Shown: positions 7,773 to 16,396, counted from the stretch's first letter. The stretch is DNA of 64,000 nucleotides from Pseudomonas sp. 10-1B (GCF_000935045.1 NZ_JYKS01000022.1:1-64000), one strand, 5' to 3'. Notes: generated by a model not told the origin, from the sequence alone. Numbers and translations are program-made.

Positions 7773-8603
7773 ATGACTTTTCAAAACCCGTTTGGCCAGC
7801 CGCTGCTGACCTTCCCCGAGCTGGACAAGAGCCCGCTGAGCATCCGTGCCAAGGCGCTGGTGTTCATCGACCCGCGTTCGCAGCAACTGCGCGAAGAGCT
7901 GGAGCGCCTGGCGCCGCAACCCTTGCCGGTGCTGATCCGGGGCGAGACCGGCACCGGCAAGGAGCTGCTGGCCCGGCAGATCCATCGTGCCAGTGACCGC
8001 GGTGGGCTGTTCGTCTCAGTCAACTGCGCGGCCATCAGCCCCACTTACGCCGATGCCGAGCTGTTCGGCTACAGTGCCGGCAGCCATGGCGGCACGGCCA
8101 GCAGCCGCGCCGGCTGGTTCGGCTCGGCCAACGGCGGCACGCTGTACCTGGACGAGATCGCCGACTTGCCGCTGGCCATCCAGGGCAAGCTGCTGGCAGC
8201 CCTGGAAAACCGCGAGGTCACCCGGGTGGGCGCGCAGCAGCCGCAGCCGGTGGATGTGCGCCTGGTGGCCGCAACCAGCATCGACCTGGCGCGGGTGGTG
8301 CGCGCCGGGCGCTTCAATGAGCGCCTGTACCAGTACCTGCGCGAGGGTGCACTGGAGCTGCCGCCACTGCGCGAGCGGCCGGGCGATATCCTGCCGCTGG
8401 CGGAGTACTTCGTGGGCATCTACAGCGCGCGCCTGCAGCGGCCTGTGCCGCTGGTGAGCGAGGCGGCGCAGCAGGTGCTGGAGGCCCATCCCTGGACCGG
8501 CAACACCCGCGAACTGGAGAACGTCATTCACTTCGCCTTGTTGGTGAATGACGGCGCGGAGATCCTGCCAGAGGATCTCGACCTGCCCAACCCCGCGCGC
8601 TAG
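7773..8603 (+). CDS. AAA+ domain protein related to sigma-54 activators, without GAFTGA and without HTH
   Basis: A 276-residue protein that is little more than a bacterial enhancer-binding AAA+ domain. Walker A GETGTGKE is at 57-64, Walker B LYLDEI at 124-129, and the LPPLRERPGDI and GNTRELEN segments are present. At the place of the invariant GAFTGA loop (between LFGY and AGWF) it reads GSHGGT (103-108). The N-terminal sensory domain is absent and the protein ends at LDLPNPAR, before the usual Fis-type DNA-binding domain. It therefore probably does not activate sigma-54 RNA polymerase in the standard way; a co-regulator or ATPase with another partner is possible. The start has a GGGAG site. 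It lies 64 bases after the hydrolase gene. Confidence 0.85.
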   Translation: MTFQNPFGQPLLTFPELDKSPLSIRAKALVFIDPRSQQLREELERLAPQPLPVLIRGETGTGKELLARQIHRASDRGGLFVSVNCAAISPTYADAELFGYSAGSHGGTASSRAGWFGSANGGTLYLDEIADLPLAIQGKLLAALENREVTRVGAQQPQPVDVRLVAATSIDLARVVRAGRFNERLYQYLREGALELPPLRERPGDILPLAEYFVGIYSARLQRPVPLVSEAAQQVLEAHPWTGNTRELENVIHFALLVNDGAEILPEDLDLPNPAR

Positions 8604-8631
8604 ACATCGCTCATAAGCAAAGTGGCTGATG

Positions 8632-8702
8632 GCAGTTTGTTTTTGGAATAAGCAACTGAATAAAAGATATTGTTACGGAATAAAAAATCTAGGTATTGTC
8701 CG
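8632..8702 (+). promoter_or_regulatory. AT-rich leader before the MetQ-like gene
   Basis: A stretch rich in A and T with repeated GGAATAA-type words (GGAATAAGCAACTGAATAAA and GGAATAAAAAATC). It resembles in composition the other leaders in this block. Likely promoter; regulator inferred to be CysB or a related sulfur regulator. Confidence 0.35.
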
Positions 8703-8778
8703 CTTCACGCCCACTGGTGAAGCGGTTGGGCACCCGATTCGCCATCGCCGATGGCTCAGATTCAGAACAAGGACCACC

Positions 8779-9564
8779 ATGAAGAAGACCCTGCTGACCA
8801 CTGCCCTGGCTGCTGCCCTGTCGTTCTCCGGCCTGGCCGCCGCCGCCGAGAAACTGGTGGTTGCCGCTACCCCGGTACCGCACGCCGAAATCCTCGAGCT
8901 GATCAAGCCGACCCTGGCCAAGGAAGGTGTCGACCTGCAGATCAAGGTCTTCACCGACTACGTGCAGCCAAACGTGCAGGTTGACCAGAAGCGCCTGGAC
9001 GCCAACTACTTCCAGACCCTGCCTTACCTGCAAAACTTCAACGAAGGCAAAGGTACCCACCTGGAAACCGTGATCGGCGTACACGTCGAGCCCTTCGGTG
9101 GTTACTCGAACAAGGTCAAGGCCCTGGGCGAGCTGAAAGAAGGCGCCACCGTTGCCATCCCTAACGAAGGCAGCAACAGCGGCCGCGCCCTGCTGCTGCT
9201 GCAGAAGGCTGGCCTGATCACCCTGAAGGACCCGAAGAACGCCCTGGCCACCCCCAAGGACATTGCCGAGAACCCGAAGAAGCTGAAGTTCCGCGAGCTT
9301 GAATCGGCCATGTTGCCGCGTGTGCTGGACCAGGTCGACCTGGACATGATCAACACCAACTATGCCCTGGAAGCCGGCCTCAACCCGGCCAAGGATGCGC
9401 TGGTGATCGAAGGCAGCGATTCGCCATACGTGAACTTCCTGGTCGCCCGCCCGGACAACAAGGACAGCGAAGCCATCCAGAAACTGGCCAAGGCCCTGAC
9501 CAGCCCGGAAGTGAAGGAATTCATCGCCAAGAAGTACCAAGGTGCGGTGCTGCCGGCGTTCTGA
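8779..9564 (+). CDS. MetQ/NlpA-family substrate-binding protein (orphan)
   Basis: A 261-residue periplasmic protein with a signal peptide (MKKTLLTTALAAALSFSGLA, cleaved near AAA-EK) and the MetQ/NlpA core (VVAATPVPHAEILE, DYVQPNVQVDQKRLDANYFQ, NYALEAGLNPAKDAL). The ATG at 8779 has an AAGGA site and begins the signal peptide; the frame is open further upstream without one. No lipobox cysteine is present, so it is probably soluble, unlike most MetQ. No metN or metI lies beside it, and the downstream ABC genes have their own binding protein. The ligand is probably methionine or another sulfur compound. Confidence 0.88.
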   Translation: MKKTLLTTALAAALSFSGLAAAAEKLVVAATPVPHAEILELIKPTLAKEGVDLQIKVFTDYVQPNVQVDQKRLDANYFQTLPYLQNFNEGKGTHLETVIGVHVEPFGGYSNKVKALGELKEGATVAIPNEGSNSGRALLLLQKAGLITLKDPKNALATPKDIAENPKKLKFRELESAMLPRVLDQVDLDMINTNYALEAGLNPAKDALVIEGSDSPYVNFLVARPDNKDSEAIQKLAKALTSPEVKEFIAKKYQGAVLPAF

Positions 9565-9581
9565 TGCGCTTGCAGTGATGG

Positions 9582-9614
9582 AAAAAACGCCGACGCATAT
9601 GTGTCGGCGTTTTT
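9582..9614 (+). terminator. Intrinsic terminator after the MetQ-like gene
   Basis: A stem built on ACGCCGAC / GTCGGCGT with flanking A and T runs. It lies 18 bases after the stop codon and may work in both directions. Confidence 0.88.
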
Positions 9615-9620
9615 GTTTCT

Positions 9621-9717
9621 GGGGCCGCTCTGCGGCCCAATCGCGACGCAAGGCCGCTCCCACAGTCGACCCATGTGGGAGCGGCCTTGCGTCGCGATTG
9701 GGCTGCAGAGCAGCCCC
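9621..9717. repeat. REP pair (CGCGACGCAAGGCCGCTCCCAC type)
   Basis: Almost perfect inverted arms with outer GGGGCCGC / CAGCCCC stems. The 280-base gap between 9565 and 9844 holds this pair, the terminator and an AT-rich leader (9752-9808) for the next operon. Confidence 0.9.
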
Positions 9718-9844
9718 AGAATGGCCGGCCCACCAGCGACTTCTTGGTGATATGAATATGCAATAAAGGTATTTATTAAAAAGTTTTTAGATCATTACAG
9801 TCTAGCTATCGTGCCGCTGCGCACCCTGCAGACCTGCTTTACCC

Positions 9845-10510
9845 ATGACCCTCGACACCGCATTCATCCTCAGCACCCTGCCGGCCTTCCTCAAGGCCGT
9901 GGGCGTGACCCTGCAGGTCGGCCTGATCGCCATCGCTACCTCGTTGTTGGTCGCCCTGGTCAACACCACACTGCTGGTCCTGCGCACCCCCTACCTGTGG
10001 CGGCTGGTCAAGGCCTACGTGGAACTGGCGCGCAACACCCCGCTACTGATCCAGCTGTTCTTCGTCTATTTCGCCTTGCCCAGCCTGGGCCTGAAGATTT
10101 CCGGTTTTGCCGCAGCGATCATCACCATGACTTTCATGGGCGGCGCCTACCTCACCGAAGTGCTGCGTGCCGGAGTCGAGGCCGTGCCCCGTGCCCAGCT
10201 GGAGTCCGGGCGCTCCATCGGCCTGTCCGAGGGCCAGTTGCTGCGCCATGTGCTGCTGCCCCAGGCCGGTATCCTCAGCCTGCCGGCGCTGTTCGCCAAC
10301 TTCATCTTCCTGCTCAAGGAAACCACCGTGGTGTCGGCGGTGGCGGTGCCAGAGATCCTCTACACAACCAAGAACTACATCGCGCTGTATTACAAGACCT
10401 ATGAAATGCTCACCGTGCTGACCCTGCTCTGCGTGCTGTTGTTCCTGCCGTTGTCGTTGCTGTTGCGCTATGTGGAAAGGAGGCTGCAACATGGCCAGTT
10501 CGGCGTCTGA
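9845..10510 (+). CDS. Polar amino acid-type ABC transporter permease 1
   Basis: A 221-residue HisM/GlnP-type permease with about five transmembrane helices. The ARNTPLLIQLFFVYFALPS block is typical of the family, and the EAA loop is VEAVPRAQLESGRSIGLSEGQ. First gene of a four-gene operon with a second permease, an ATPase and a lipoprotein binding protein. No strong ribosome site precedes the start, though the frame and homology support it. Ligand unknown; the neighbourhood suggests cystine or another sulfur-containing amino acid (inference). Confidence 0.92.
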   Translation: MTLDTAFILSTLPAFLKAVGVTLQVGLIAIATSLLVALVNTTLLVLRTPYLWRLVKAYVELARNTPLLIQLFFVYFALPSLGLKISGFAAAIITMTFMGGAYLTEVLRAGVEAVPRAQLESGRSIGLSEGQLLRHVLLPQAGILSLPALFANFIFLLKETTVVSAVAVPEILYTTKNYIALYYKTYEMLTVLTLLCVLLFLPLSLLLRYVERRLQHGQFGV

Positions 10511-11150
10511 ACTGTTGCTGCAGGCGCTGCCGCAGCTGGCCGGCGGCGCAGCGCAGACCTTGGCCATCTCGGCGCTGGGCATCCTCTTCGCGACGCTGGG
10601 TGGTGTGCTCTATGGCGTGCTGGCGACCTTGGGCAACCGTGCCTTGAACATCGTCTTGCAGGTGTACCTCGAATTGTTTCGCGCCATTCCGGTGCTGGTC
10701 TGGCTGTACCTGGTGTTCTTCGGCCTGCCGATTTTCTTCGCCGTGAGCATCCCCAGCTTCTGGTGCGCGGTGCTGGTGCTGGGCCTGTGGGGCGCCAGCG
10801 AGGTAGGCGAGGTGGTGCGTGGCGCGCTGGGTTCGCTGCCGCGTGGCCAGCGCGAGGCCGGGCTGTCGATCGGCCTGGCCGGCTGGCAGCTGTATGGCTA
10901 CGTGCTGCTGCCGCAGGCGCTCAAGCGCATGACCCCACCGACCATCAACATCTATACGCGGATCGTCAAGACCAGCTCGCTGGCCGTGCTGATCGGCGTG
11001 GTCGAGGTGATCAAGGCCGGCCAGCAGATCATCGAACGCACCTACGAATCGGTGCTGATCTACGGCGCCTTGTTCCTGTTCTTCTTCATCGTCTGTTATC
11101 CGCTGTCCGCCGCTTCGCGCGTGCTGGAACGCCGCTGGGCCCACTCATGA
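10491..11150 (+). CDS. Polar amino acid-type ABC transporter permease 2
   Basis: A 219-residue permease, partner of the preceding gene and overlapping its end by 20 bases. The ATG at 10491 follows an AAAGGAGG site, better than an in-frame TTG-like start further upstream. Family features are LELFRAIPVLVWLYLVFFGL and the EAA loop LGSLPRGQREAGLSIGLAGW. Its stop overlaps the start of the ATPase gene (ATGA), so the genes are translationally coupled. Confidence 0.92.
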   Translation: MASSASELLLQALPQLAGGAAQTLAISALGILFATLGGVLYGVLATLGNRALNIVLQVYLELFRAIPVLVWLYLVFFGLPIFFAVSIPSFWCAVLVLGLWGASEVGEVVRGALGSLPRGQREAGLSIGLAGWQLYGYVLLPQALKRMTPPTINIYTRIVKTSSLAVLIGVVEVIKAGQQIIERTYESVLIYGALFLFFFIVCYPLSAASRVLERRWAHS

Positions 11151-11920
11151 GCGCATTGATCGAATTCCAGGGTTTCAACAAGTTCTTCGGCGAGCACCAG
11201 GTGCTCAAGGACGTCGACCTGCAGGTAGCGGCCGGCGAAGTGGTGGTGATCCTCGGCCCCAGCGGCTGTGGCAAAAGCACCTTGCTGCGCTGCCTCAACG
11301 GCCTGGAGCAGGCCCACAGCGGCCATCTGCGCCTGGCCGGGCAAGAGCTGATCGACTCGCGCACCGACTGGCGCGCCATCCGTCAGCGGGTCGGCATGGT
11401 GTTTCAGAGCTACCACCTGTTCGGCCACATGAGCGTGATTGACAACCTGCTGCTGGGCCCGCTGAAAGTGCAAAAGCGCGAGCGGGCCGAAGCGCAGGCC
11501 CAGGCCGAGGCGCTGCTGGCGCGGGTCGGCCTGCTGGACAAGCGCGACGCCTTCCCCCGGCAGTTGTCCGGCGGCCAGCAGCAGCGCATCGCCATCGTGC
11601 GTTCGCTGTGCATGAACCCCGAGGTGATGCTGTTCGACGAGGTTACCGCGGCCCTCGACCCAGAGATGGTCAAGGAGGTGCTGCAGGTGATCCAGGGCTT
11701 GGCCCGCGACGGCATGACCTTGCTCATCGTTACCCACGAAATGGCCTTCGCTCGCGCGGTGGCCGACCGCATCGTGTTCATGGAGGCCGGCAGGATCCTT
11801 GAACAGGGCGACCCCGAGAGCTTCTTCACCCGACCGCGAACCGCACGTGCGCAGCAGTTCCTGGAGAAATTCTCCTTCGTAGAAAGCCTGCCGAAGACAC
11901 TGCACAAGGAACTGTCATGA
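11147..11920 (+). CDS. Polar amino acid-type ABC transporter ATP-binding protein
   Basis: A 257-residue GlnQ/HisP-type ATPase. Walker A GPSGCGKST is at 37-45, signature LSGGQ at 140-144, Walker B VMLFDEVTAALDP (Val in place of the usual Pro after DE), and the switch histidine is in IVTHEMAFAR. The ATG overlaps the upstream stop codon and the stop overlaps the downstream ATG (both ATGA). It powers the two permeases encoded before it. Confidence 0.94.
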   Translation: MSALIEFQGFNKFFGEHQVLKDVDLQVAAGEVVVILGPSGCGKSTLLRCLNGLEQAHSGHLRLAGQELIDSRTDWRAIRQRVGMVFQSYHLFGHMSVIDNLLLGPLKVQKRERAEAQAQAEALLARVGLLDKRDAFPRQLSGGQQQRIAIVRSLCMNPEVMLFDEVTAALDPEMVKEVLQVIQGLARDGMTLLIVTHEMAFARAVADRIVFMEAGRILEQGDPESFFTRPRTARAQQFLEKFSFVESLPKTLHKELS

Positions 11921-12789
11921 AAACTGCCAACCTCACCAAACTGCTGGCGCCGCTGTTCGGCCTGGCCCTGCTGGCCGGCTGCAACAAGGCCGAAGAGCCA
12001 CCCAAGCCCGCGGCGGCATCGCCGGCAACCAGCTACCTGGAAACCATCAAGGCCCGCGACAAACTGATTGTCGGCGTGTTCACCGACAAGCCTCCGTTTG
12101 GCTTCGTCGATGAACAGGGCCGCTATGTGGGCTTTGATACCGATATTGGCCGGCGCCTGGCCAAGGATCTGCTGGGCGATGAAAACAAGGTCGAGTTCGT
12201 TGCCGTGGAGCCGGCCAGCCGTATTCCGTTCCTGCAGAGCGACAAGGTCGACCTGATCCTCGCCAACATGACCGTGACCCCGGAGCGCAAGGAAGCGGTG
12301 GACTTCACCAACCCCAACCTGCGGGTTGCCGTACAGGCCATCGTCGCCGACGGCAGCCCAGTGCAGAAGCTGGATGACCTGGCCGACAAGACCATCATCG
12401 TTACCACCGGCACCACTGCCGATATCTGGCTGACCAAGAACCATCCGGAATGGAAGCTGCTCAAGTTCGAGAAGAACAGTGAGTCGCTGCAGGCCCTGGC
12501 CACCGGGCGTGGCGATGCTTATGCCCAGGACAACCTGATTTTGTTCAGCTGGGCCAAGCAGAACCCGGGCTACCGCGTGCTGCCAGAGCTGCTGGGTGAC
12601 GAAGCACCTATTGCGCCGGCGGTGAAGAAGGGCAATACCGAGCTGCGTGACTGGGTGAATGCCGAGCTGGCCAAGCTGGGCGAAGAGAAGTTCTTGCTGA
12701 AGCTGTATGACCAGTATGTGCGCAAGGAACTGAGTGACGACACCAAGCCGGAGAGCGTGATCGTCGAAGGCGGCAAGTGGCAGGGGTGA
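11917..12789 (+). CDS. Polar amino acid ABC transporter substrate-binding lipoprotein
   Basis: A 290-residue protein with a lipobox LAGC at residues 19-22, so it is probably a lipoprotein attached through Cys22. The SBP family 3 fold is clear: KLIVGVFTDKPPFGFVDEQG, GFDTDIGRRLAKDL, ANMTVTPERKEAVDFTNP (conserved Arg for the ligand carboxylate), and VTTGTTADIWL. It is full-length, unlike the short SBP at 20756. It delivers an amino acid to the adjacent transporter; cystine or a related compound is likely from context but unproven. Confidence 0.93.
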   Translation: MKTANLTKLLAPLFGLALLAGCNKAEEPPKPAAASPATSYLETIKARDKLIVGVFTDKPPFGFVDEQGRYVGFDTDIGRRLAKDLLGDENKVEFVAVEPASRIPFLQSDKVDLILANMTVTPERKEAVDFTNPNLRVAVQAIVADGSPVQKLDDLADKTIIVTTGTTADIWLTKNHPEWKLLKFEKNSESLQALATGRGDAYAQDNLILFSWAKQNPGYRVLPELLGDEAPIAPAVKKGNTELRDWVNAELAKLGEEKFLLKLYDQYVRKELSDDTKPESVIVEGGKWQG

Positions 12790-12798
12790 CCGGTTTAA

Positions 12799-12950
12799 GG
12801 GGCCGCTCTGCGGCCCATCGCCGGCAAGCCAGCTCCCACAGGTACTGCATAGGGCTTTAGGCTGCTGCAGTTAGGTACTGCAAAGAGCTTGGGGCCTATG
12901 CGGTCGAGGTGGGAGCTGGCTTGCCGGCGATGGGCTGCGCAGCAGCCCCG
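12799..12950. repeat. REP pair (GCCGGCAAGCCAGCTCCCAC type), long spacer
   Basis: Outer GGGGCCGC and GCAGCCCC stems flank the two arms. The right side contains CGGTCGAGGTGGGAGC, an inverted copy of the CTCCCACCTCGACCG junction found in the 96-bp tandem array at 55042. Confidence 0.85.
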
Positions 12951-12956
12951 GGGATC

Positions 12957-13775
12957 TCACTGATAACGCGGTAGCCAGTTCAGCAAGAATTCATTCACCA
13001 CCTTCGGGTTCTCCAGGCAGGAAATATGCCCCGCCAGCGGAATCTGCGCGGCCAGGCAATTGATCAACTGCGCCATCTCGTTGGACTCTGCCGGCGGCCG
13101 AGGGATGTCCTTGTCGCCGCACAGCACGATGGTACGCTCGCCAGGCAAGCCCGCCAGCCTGTCCAGCAGGTCGGGCCGGCCGAAGATGATGCGGCCCATG
13201 GGGGCCAGGCTGTCGCGGATGGTTTCAGCGCTGGTAGCCTTCAGCGCCGCACGAAACTGCTCACGGATCTCCGGCACCGTCTGGCCATCGGCATGGAAGA
13301 ATATCGGCACGATGATATCGAGCAAGGCATCGCTGAACTCCCCGGCGGCGCTTGCAGCGTCCAGCAGGGCGAAATACTTCAGCCGCGTGGCTTCAGGTTC
13401 GGCGCCGAGGTAGGTGTCCATCAGTACCAGGCGGTCGATACGATCGGGGTGCTCACTGGCCAGTGGGGCGCCCCACATGCCGCCTACCGATAAACCGACC
13501 AGGTGGCATTTGGCGATGTCCAGCTTGTCGAGCAAGGCCAGGTGCTGGCGAACCAGGTCAGCCATGTTCCTGGTAGTGGCGGGCGGGGCGTCGGAATCAC
13601 CATGGCCCCATAGCTCGGGCACGATGACGCGGAAGTGTTGCGACAGGGCTTCGACCTGCGGCTGCCACATGTCGGCGGACCACAGGTAGCTGTGGCCGAA
13701 CAGGACCGGGAAGCCTTGGCCCTGGTCGATGTAGCTCATGCGCGCGCCGTCGATTTCGATGAAGTTTCTTTGCAT
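12957..13775 (-). CDS. Alpha/beta hydrolase
   Basis: A 272-residue hydrolase of the fold family that includes haloalkane dehalogenase-like and BioH/MhpC-like enzymes. It has LFGHSYLWSADMW near the N terminus (oxyanion region), nucleophile Ser96 in GLSVGG, VPELWGHGDSD, an acid in LCGDKDIPRPP and a catalytic His in LAGHISCLE. Substrate cannot be assigned. It is transcribed alone, opposite to its upstream neighbour. Confidence 0.9.
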   Translation of the reverse strand: MQRNFIEIDGARMSYIDQGQGFPVLFGHSYLWSADMWQPQVEALSQHFRVIVPELWGHGDSDAPPATTRNMADLVRQHLALLDKLDIAKCHLVGLSVGGMWGAPLASEHPDRIDRLVLMDTYLGAEPEATRLKYFALLDAASAAGEFSDALLDIIVPIFFHADGQTVPEIREQFRAALKATSAETIRDSLAPMGRIIFGRPDLLDRLAGLPGERTIVLCGDKDIPRPPAESNEMAQLINCLAAQIPLAGHISCLENPKVVNEFLLNWLPRYQ

Positions 13776-13822
13776 TGAATGAGGGCCTCGTTTGGGAATG
13801 GTTTAGGGTGTTCGTAATTGTC

Positions 13823-13941
13823 GGGGCCGCTTTGCGGCCCATCGCGACACAAGGCCGCTCCCACAGGTATAGGGGGCGCCCGAAACCTGCACAGCACCTG
13901 TGGGAGCGGCCTTGCGTCGCGATGGGCTGCGCAGCAGCCCC
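13823..13941. repeat. REP pair (CGCGACACAAGGCCGCTCCCAC type)
   Basis: Facing arms with outer GGGGCCGC / GCAGCCCC stems. The two arms differ at one position (GACACAAGG versus the complement of GACGCAAGG). Confidence 0.88.
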
Positions 13942-13946
13942 CTCGG

Positions 13947-16310
13947 TCATTCGCCTGGCACCAGTCGCAAGGTGCTTTGCGCCGGAATCACCCCCATCTG
14001 CGCCTTCTGGTACTGCCCCTGCACATACCCCTCGGCCTGGTCCGAGTAATGCCGGTCAAACGGCACGCCACTCTGCCCGACCGGGTTGCTGGTCAGCGCC
14101 TGCCCGGCATCGGCAAAGTCGATCAGCCGCCGTGTCGATGGCCCATAGCTCACTGGCCACGGCGCAGGGCCGATCTTCGCCGAGAGGTTGTTCGGTACTT
14201 CATGAGTACCGGGTGCGGCGAACGGGCCAACGTTGAACAGCAGGTTCAGCGGCTTTTTCACCCCCAGCGGATGGTTGTGGGTGAGGGTATGAGCCTTGCC
14301 CCACTGCCAACTGGCCGGGTCGCTGCCCAAGGTATCGCGCAGGTGCTTCAGGCTGTTCTGCCAGGCACTGCGCACGACGGCGGTACGGTCGGTACGCTGG
14401 CTGGCACCACGGGTGTTCCACCAGGGTGCTTCGGCATCCGCCGCCAGGCGCGGCAGGGCGGCGTCGATGGCGCGGGTGCTGATCAACACCGGGAACCAGG
14501 TATCGCCCAGTTCGTCATGCAGCGCCGCGAACGCCAGGTCGTAGAGGAACTGGTTGAACAGCGTGGCGTTGATCGAGTCCAGCGGGTAGTCGCCAACCCA
14601 GGCCGCCAGCTGTTCGACCAGTTCCTTCTCTTCGTCACCCTCGGCCACAGTGCGCAGGGTTGCCAGCAGCGGTGCAAGGGTACGCGGGCCATAATCGCTG
14701 GCAGTGTCCAGCTGCAGCGCCTGGCTGTTGTGGATGTCCCATTTCACCTCGGGGTTGGCCAGATGGCGGTCGAGCTGGCGGCCCCGGTCGGGCAGGTTGT
14801 AGTAACCCGGTATCGGCACCACCGCCGGTGGCTGGTAGTTGGCCGAGACGATGTAGCCGCGCGCCGGGTTCTCCTGCTGTGGGTTGACGCTGAACGGGTA
14901 GAAACCGAGCTTGTCGGCCTGCGCGCTGGCACCATCGAGGATGAACGCCGGGTCGACGCCGTCGGGGCGGATCGGCAACTGCGCCGCCGCCCACCAGCCG
15001 ATATCGCCACGGGCATTGGCCCAGACAAAGTTCAGCCCCGGCGCGTGGACTTTGGCAGTGGCCTCGCGCATCTTGTCCAGGGTGTCGGCGCGGTTGAGCT
15101 GGTAGAAACCGTCGAGGATCGGGTTTTCGGTTTCCAGGAAGGCCCACCACATGGCAATGGGCGTGGGGCCGGCCGTGGCGCCCAGCACGTCGTTGACGAT
15201 CGGGCCATGGGGCGAGCGGCGGAGGCTGATGGTGACCGGCGCTTGGCCTTTTACCGCAATCTGTTGCTCGGACTTTTCCAGCGCCTGCCACTTGCCATCG
15301 ACCATGACCTGATTGGTGTCGGCCGGGTTGCTGCGTTCGGCGATCAGGTCGACATCGTCATTCTGGAACATGGTCAGGCTCCAGCCGAAGTCGCGGTTGT
15401 GGCCGAGCAGGGCAAACGGGTTGAGCGCCTGGAAGTAGCCATACAGGTTGAAGCCGGGCGCCGACAGCTCGGCCTCGTACCACACTGCCGGCACCGCGAA
15501 GCTGATGTGTGGGTCGCCGGCCAGCAGCGGCTTGCCACTGCGGGTGTGGCTACCCGCTATCGCCCAGGCGTTGCTGCCCTCGAACTGGGGGATGCCGGCG
15601 TCGCCCAGCGCCTCATTGCTGAGACGGGCGAGGGCCTCCAGGCTGTGCCAGTCGGCAGCGGCCAGTGGTGTGCCCAGCGCGCCTTCGGGTTGCCAGCCCA
15701 GGTCGAAGATGTTCAGGTAGTCAGGGCCCAGTTGGTCGCGGATATAGGTCAGTGCGGGCTCGGTGCGGAACGCGGCGGCGAAACTGTAGGCCAGGTAGCC
15801 GGCGATGCTCAGGGTGTCTTCGGCGGTGAACGGGCGCGGGGTGATGCCGAGCAGGTCGAATTCCACGGGCTTGGGGTGGCTGGCCTGCCAAGTGTTGACC
15901 CCTTCGAGATAGGCTTGCAGGGCCTGCCAAGCCGGCGACTGCGGGTCCTGACGCTTGGCCATCAGCGCGGCCTGCTCGCGTATGCGCAGGCTGCGGAACA
16001 GGGTGTCGGTAGGCAGCAGCTTGTCGCCCAGCACCTCGGCCAGCTCACCACGGGCCAGGCGCCGCAGGATCTCCATCTGGAACAATCGGTCTTGAGCATG
16101 CACGTAGCCCAGGGCGCGATACAGGTCCGGCTCGCTCTGCGCCTGCAGGTGCGGCACGCCGCGGGCGTCGTAGCGCACGCTGACCGGCGCCTGCAGACCA
16201 GCGATGGCCACCTCGCCCTCGCGTTGCGGCAGCTTGTCCTGTACGTACCAGTATCCGCCGCCGGCGGCCACGGCAATGACCACGGCCAGCAGGGTCAGGC
16301 TGCGCTTCAT
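13947..16310 (-). CDS. Penicillin acylase-family Ntn hydrolase
   Basis: A 787-residue precursor with an N-terminal membrane anchor or signal (residues 1-22), then alpha chain, spacer and beta chain. The expected autocatalytic nucleophile is Ser246 in FEGSNAWAIAGSHTRSGKPL, the start of the beta chain. DPHISF and the later NLLFNVGPFAAPGTHEVPN also fit the family. Relatives cleave amide bonds in penicillins, glutaryl-cephalosporins or N-acyl homoserine lactones (PvdQ, QuiP); which applies cannot be read from sequence. The ATG at 16310 has an AAGGAG site, so the longer frame upstream is not used. It is divergent from the acetyltransferase gene. Confidence 0.92.
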   Translation of the reverse strand: MKRSLTLLAVVIAVAAGGGYWYVQDKLPQREGEVAIAGLQAPVSVRYDARGVPHLQAQSEPDLYRALGYVHAQDRLFQMEILRRLARGELAEVLGDKLLPTDTLFRSLRIREQAALMAKRQDPQSPAWQALQAYLEGVNTWQASHPKPVEFDLLGITPRPFTAEDTLSIAGYLAYSFAAAFRTEPALTYIRDQLGPDYLNIFDLGWQPEGALGTPLAAADWHSLEALARLSNEALGDAGIPQFEGSNAWAIAGSHTRSGKPLLAGDPHISFAVPAVWYEAELSAPGFNLYGYFQALNPFALLGHNRDFGWSLTMFQNDDVDLIAERSNPADTNQVMVDGKWQALEKSEQQIAVKGQAPVTISLRRSPHGPIVNDVLGATAGPTPIAMWWAFLETENPILDGFYQLNRADTLDKMREATAKVHAPGLNFVWANARGDIGWWAAAQLPIRPDGVDPAFILDGASAQADKLGFYPFSVNPQQENPARGYIVSANYQPPAVVPIPGYYNLPDRGRQLDRHLANPEVKWDIHNSQALQLDTASDYGPRTLAPLLATLRTVAEGDEEKELVEQLAAWVGDYPLDSINATLFNQFLYDLAFAALHDELGDTWFPVLISTRAIDAALPRLAADAEAPWWNTRGASQRTDRTAVVRSAWQNSLKHLRDTLGSDPASWQWGKAHTLTHNHPLGVKKPLNLLFNVGPFAAPGTHEVPNNLSAKIGPAPWPVSYGPSTRRLIDFADAGQALTSNPVGQSGVPFDRHYSDQAEGYVQGQYQKAQMGVIPAQSTLRLVPGE

Positions 16311-16396
16311 GCAGGCTCCTTGTGCGTTCAAGCAGAAAATGTGGTCCGATCATCGGCGGATTCGCGAACAGAGCATAGCCCCAGGAAGGAGTTTCC

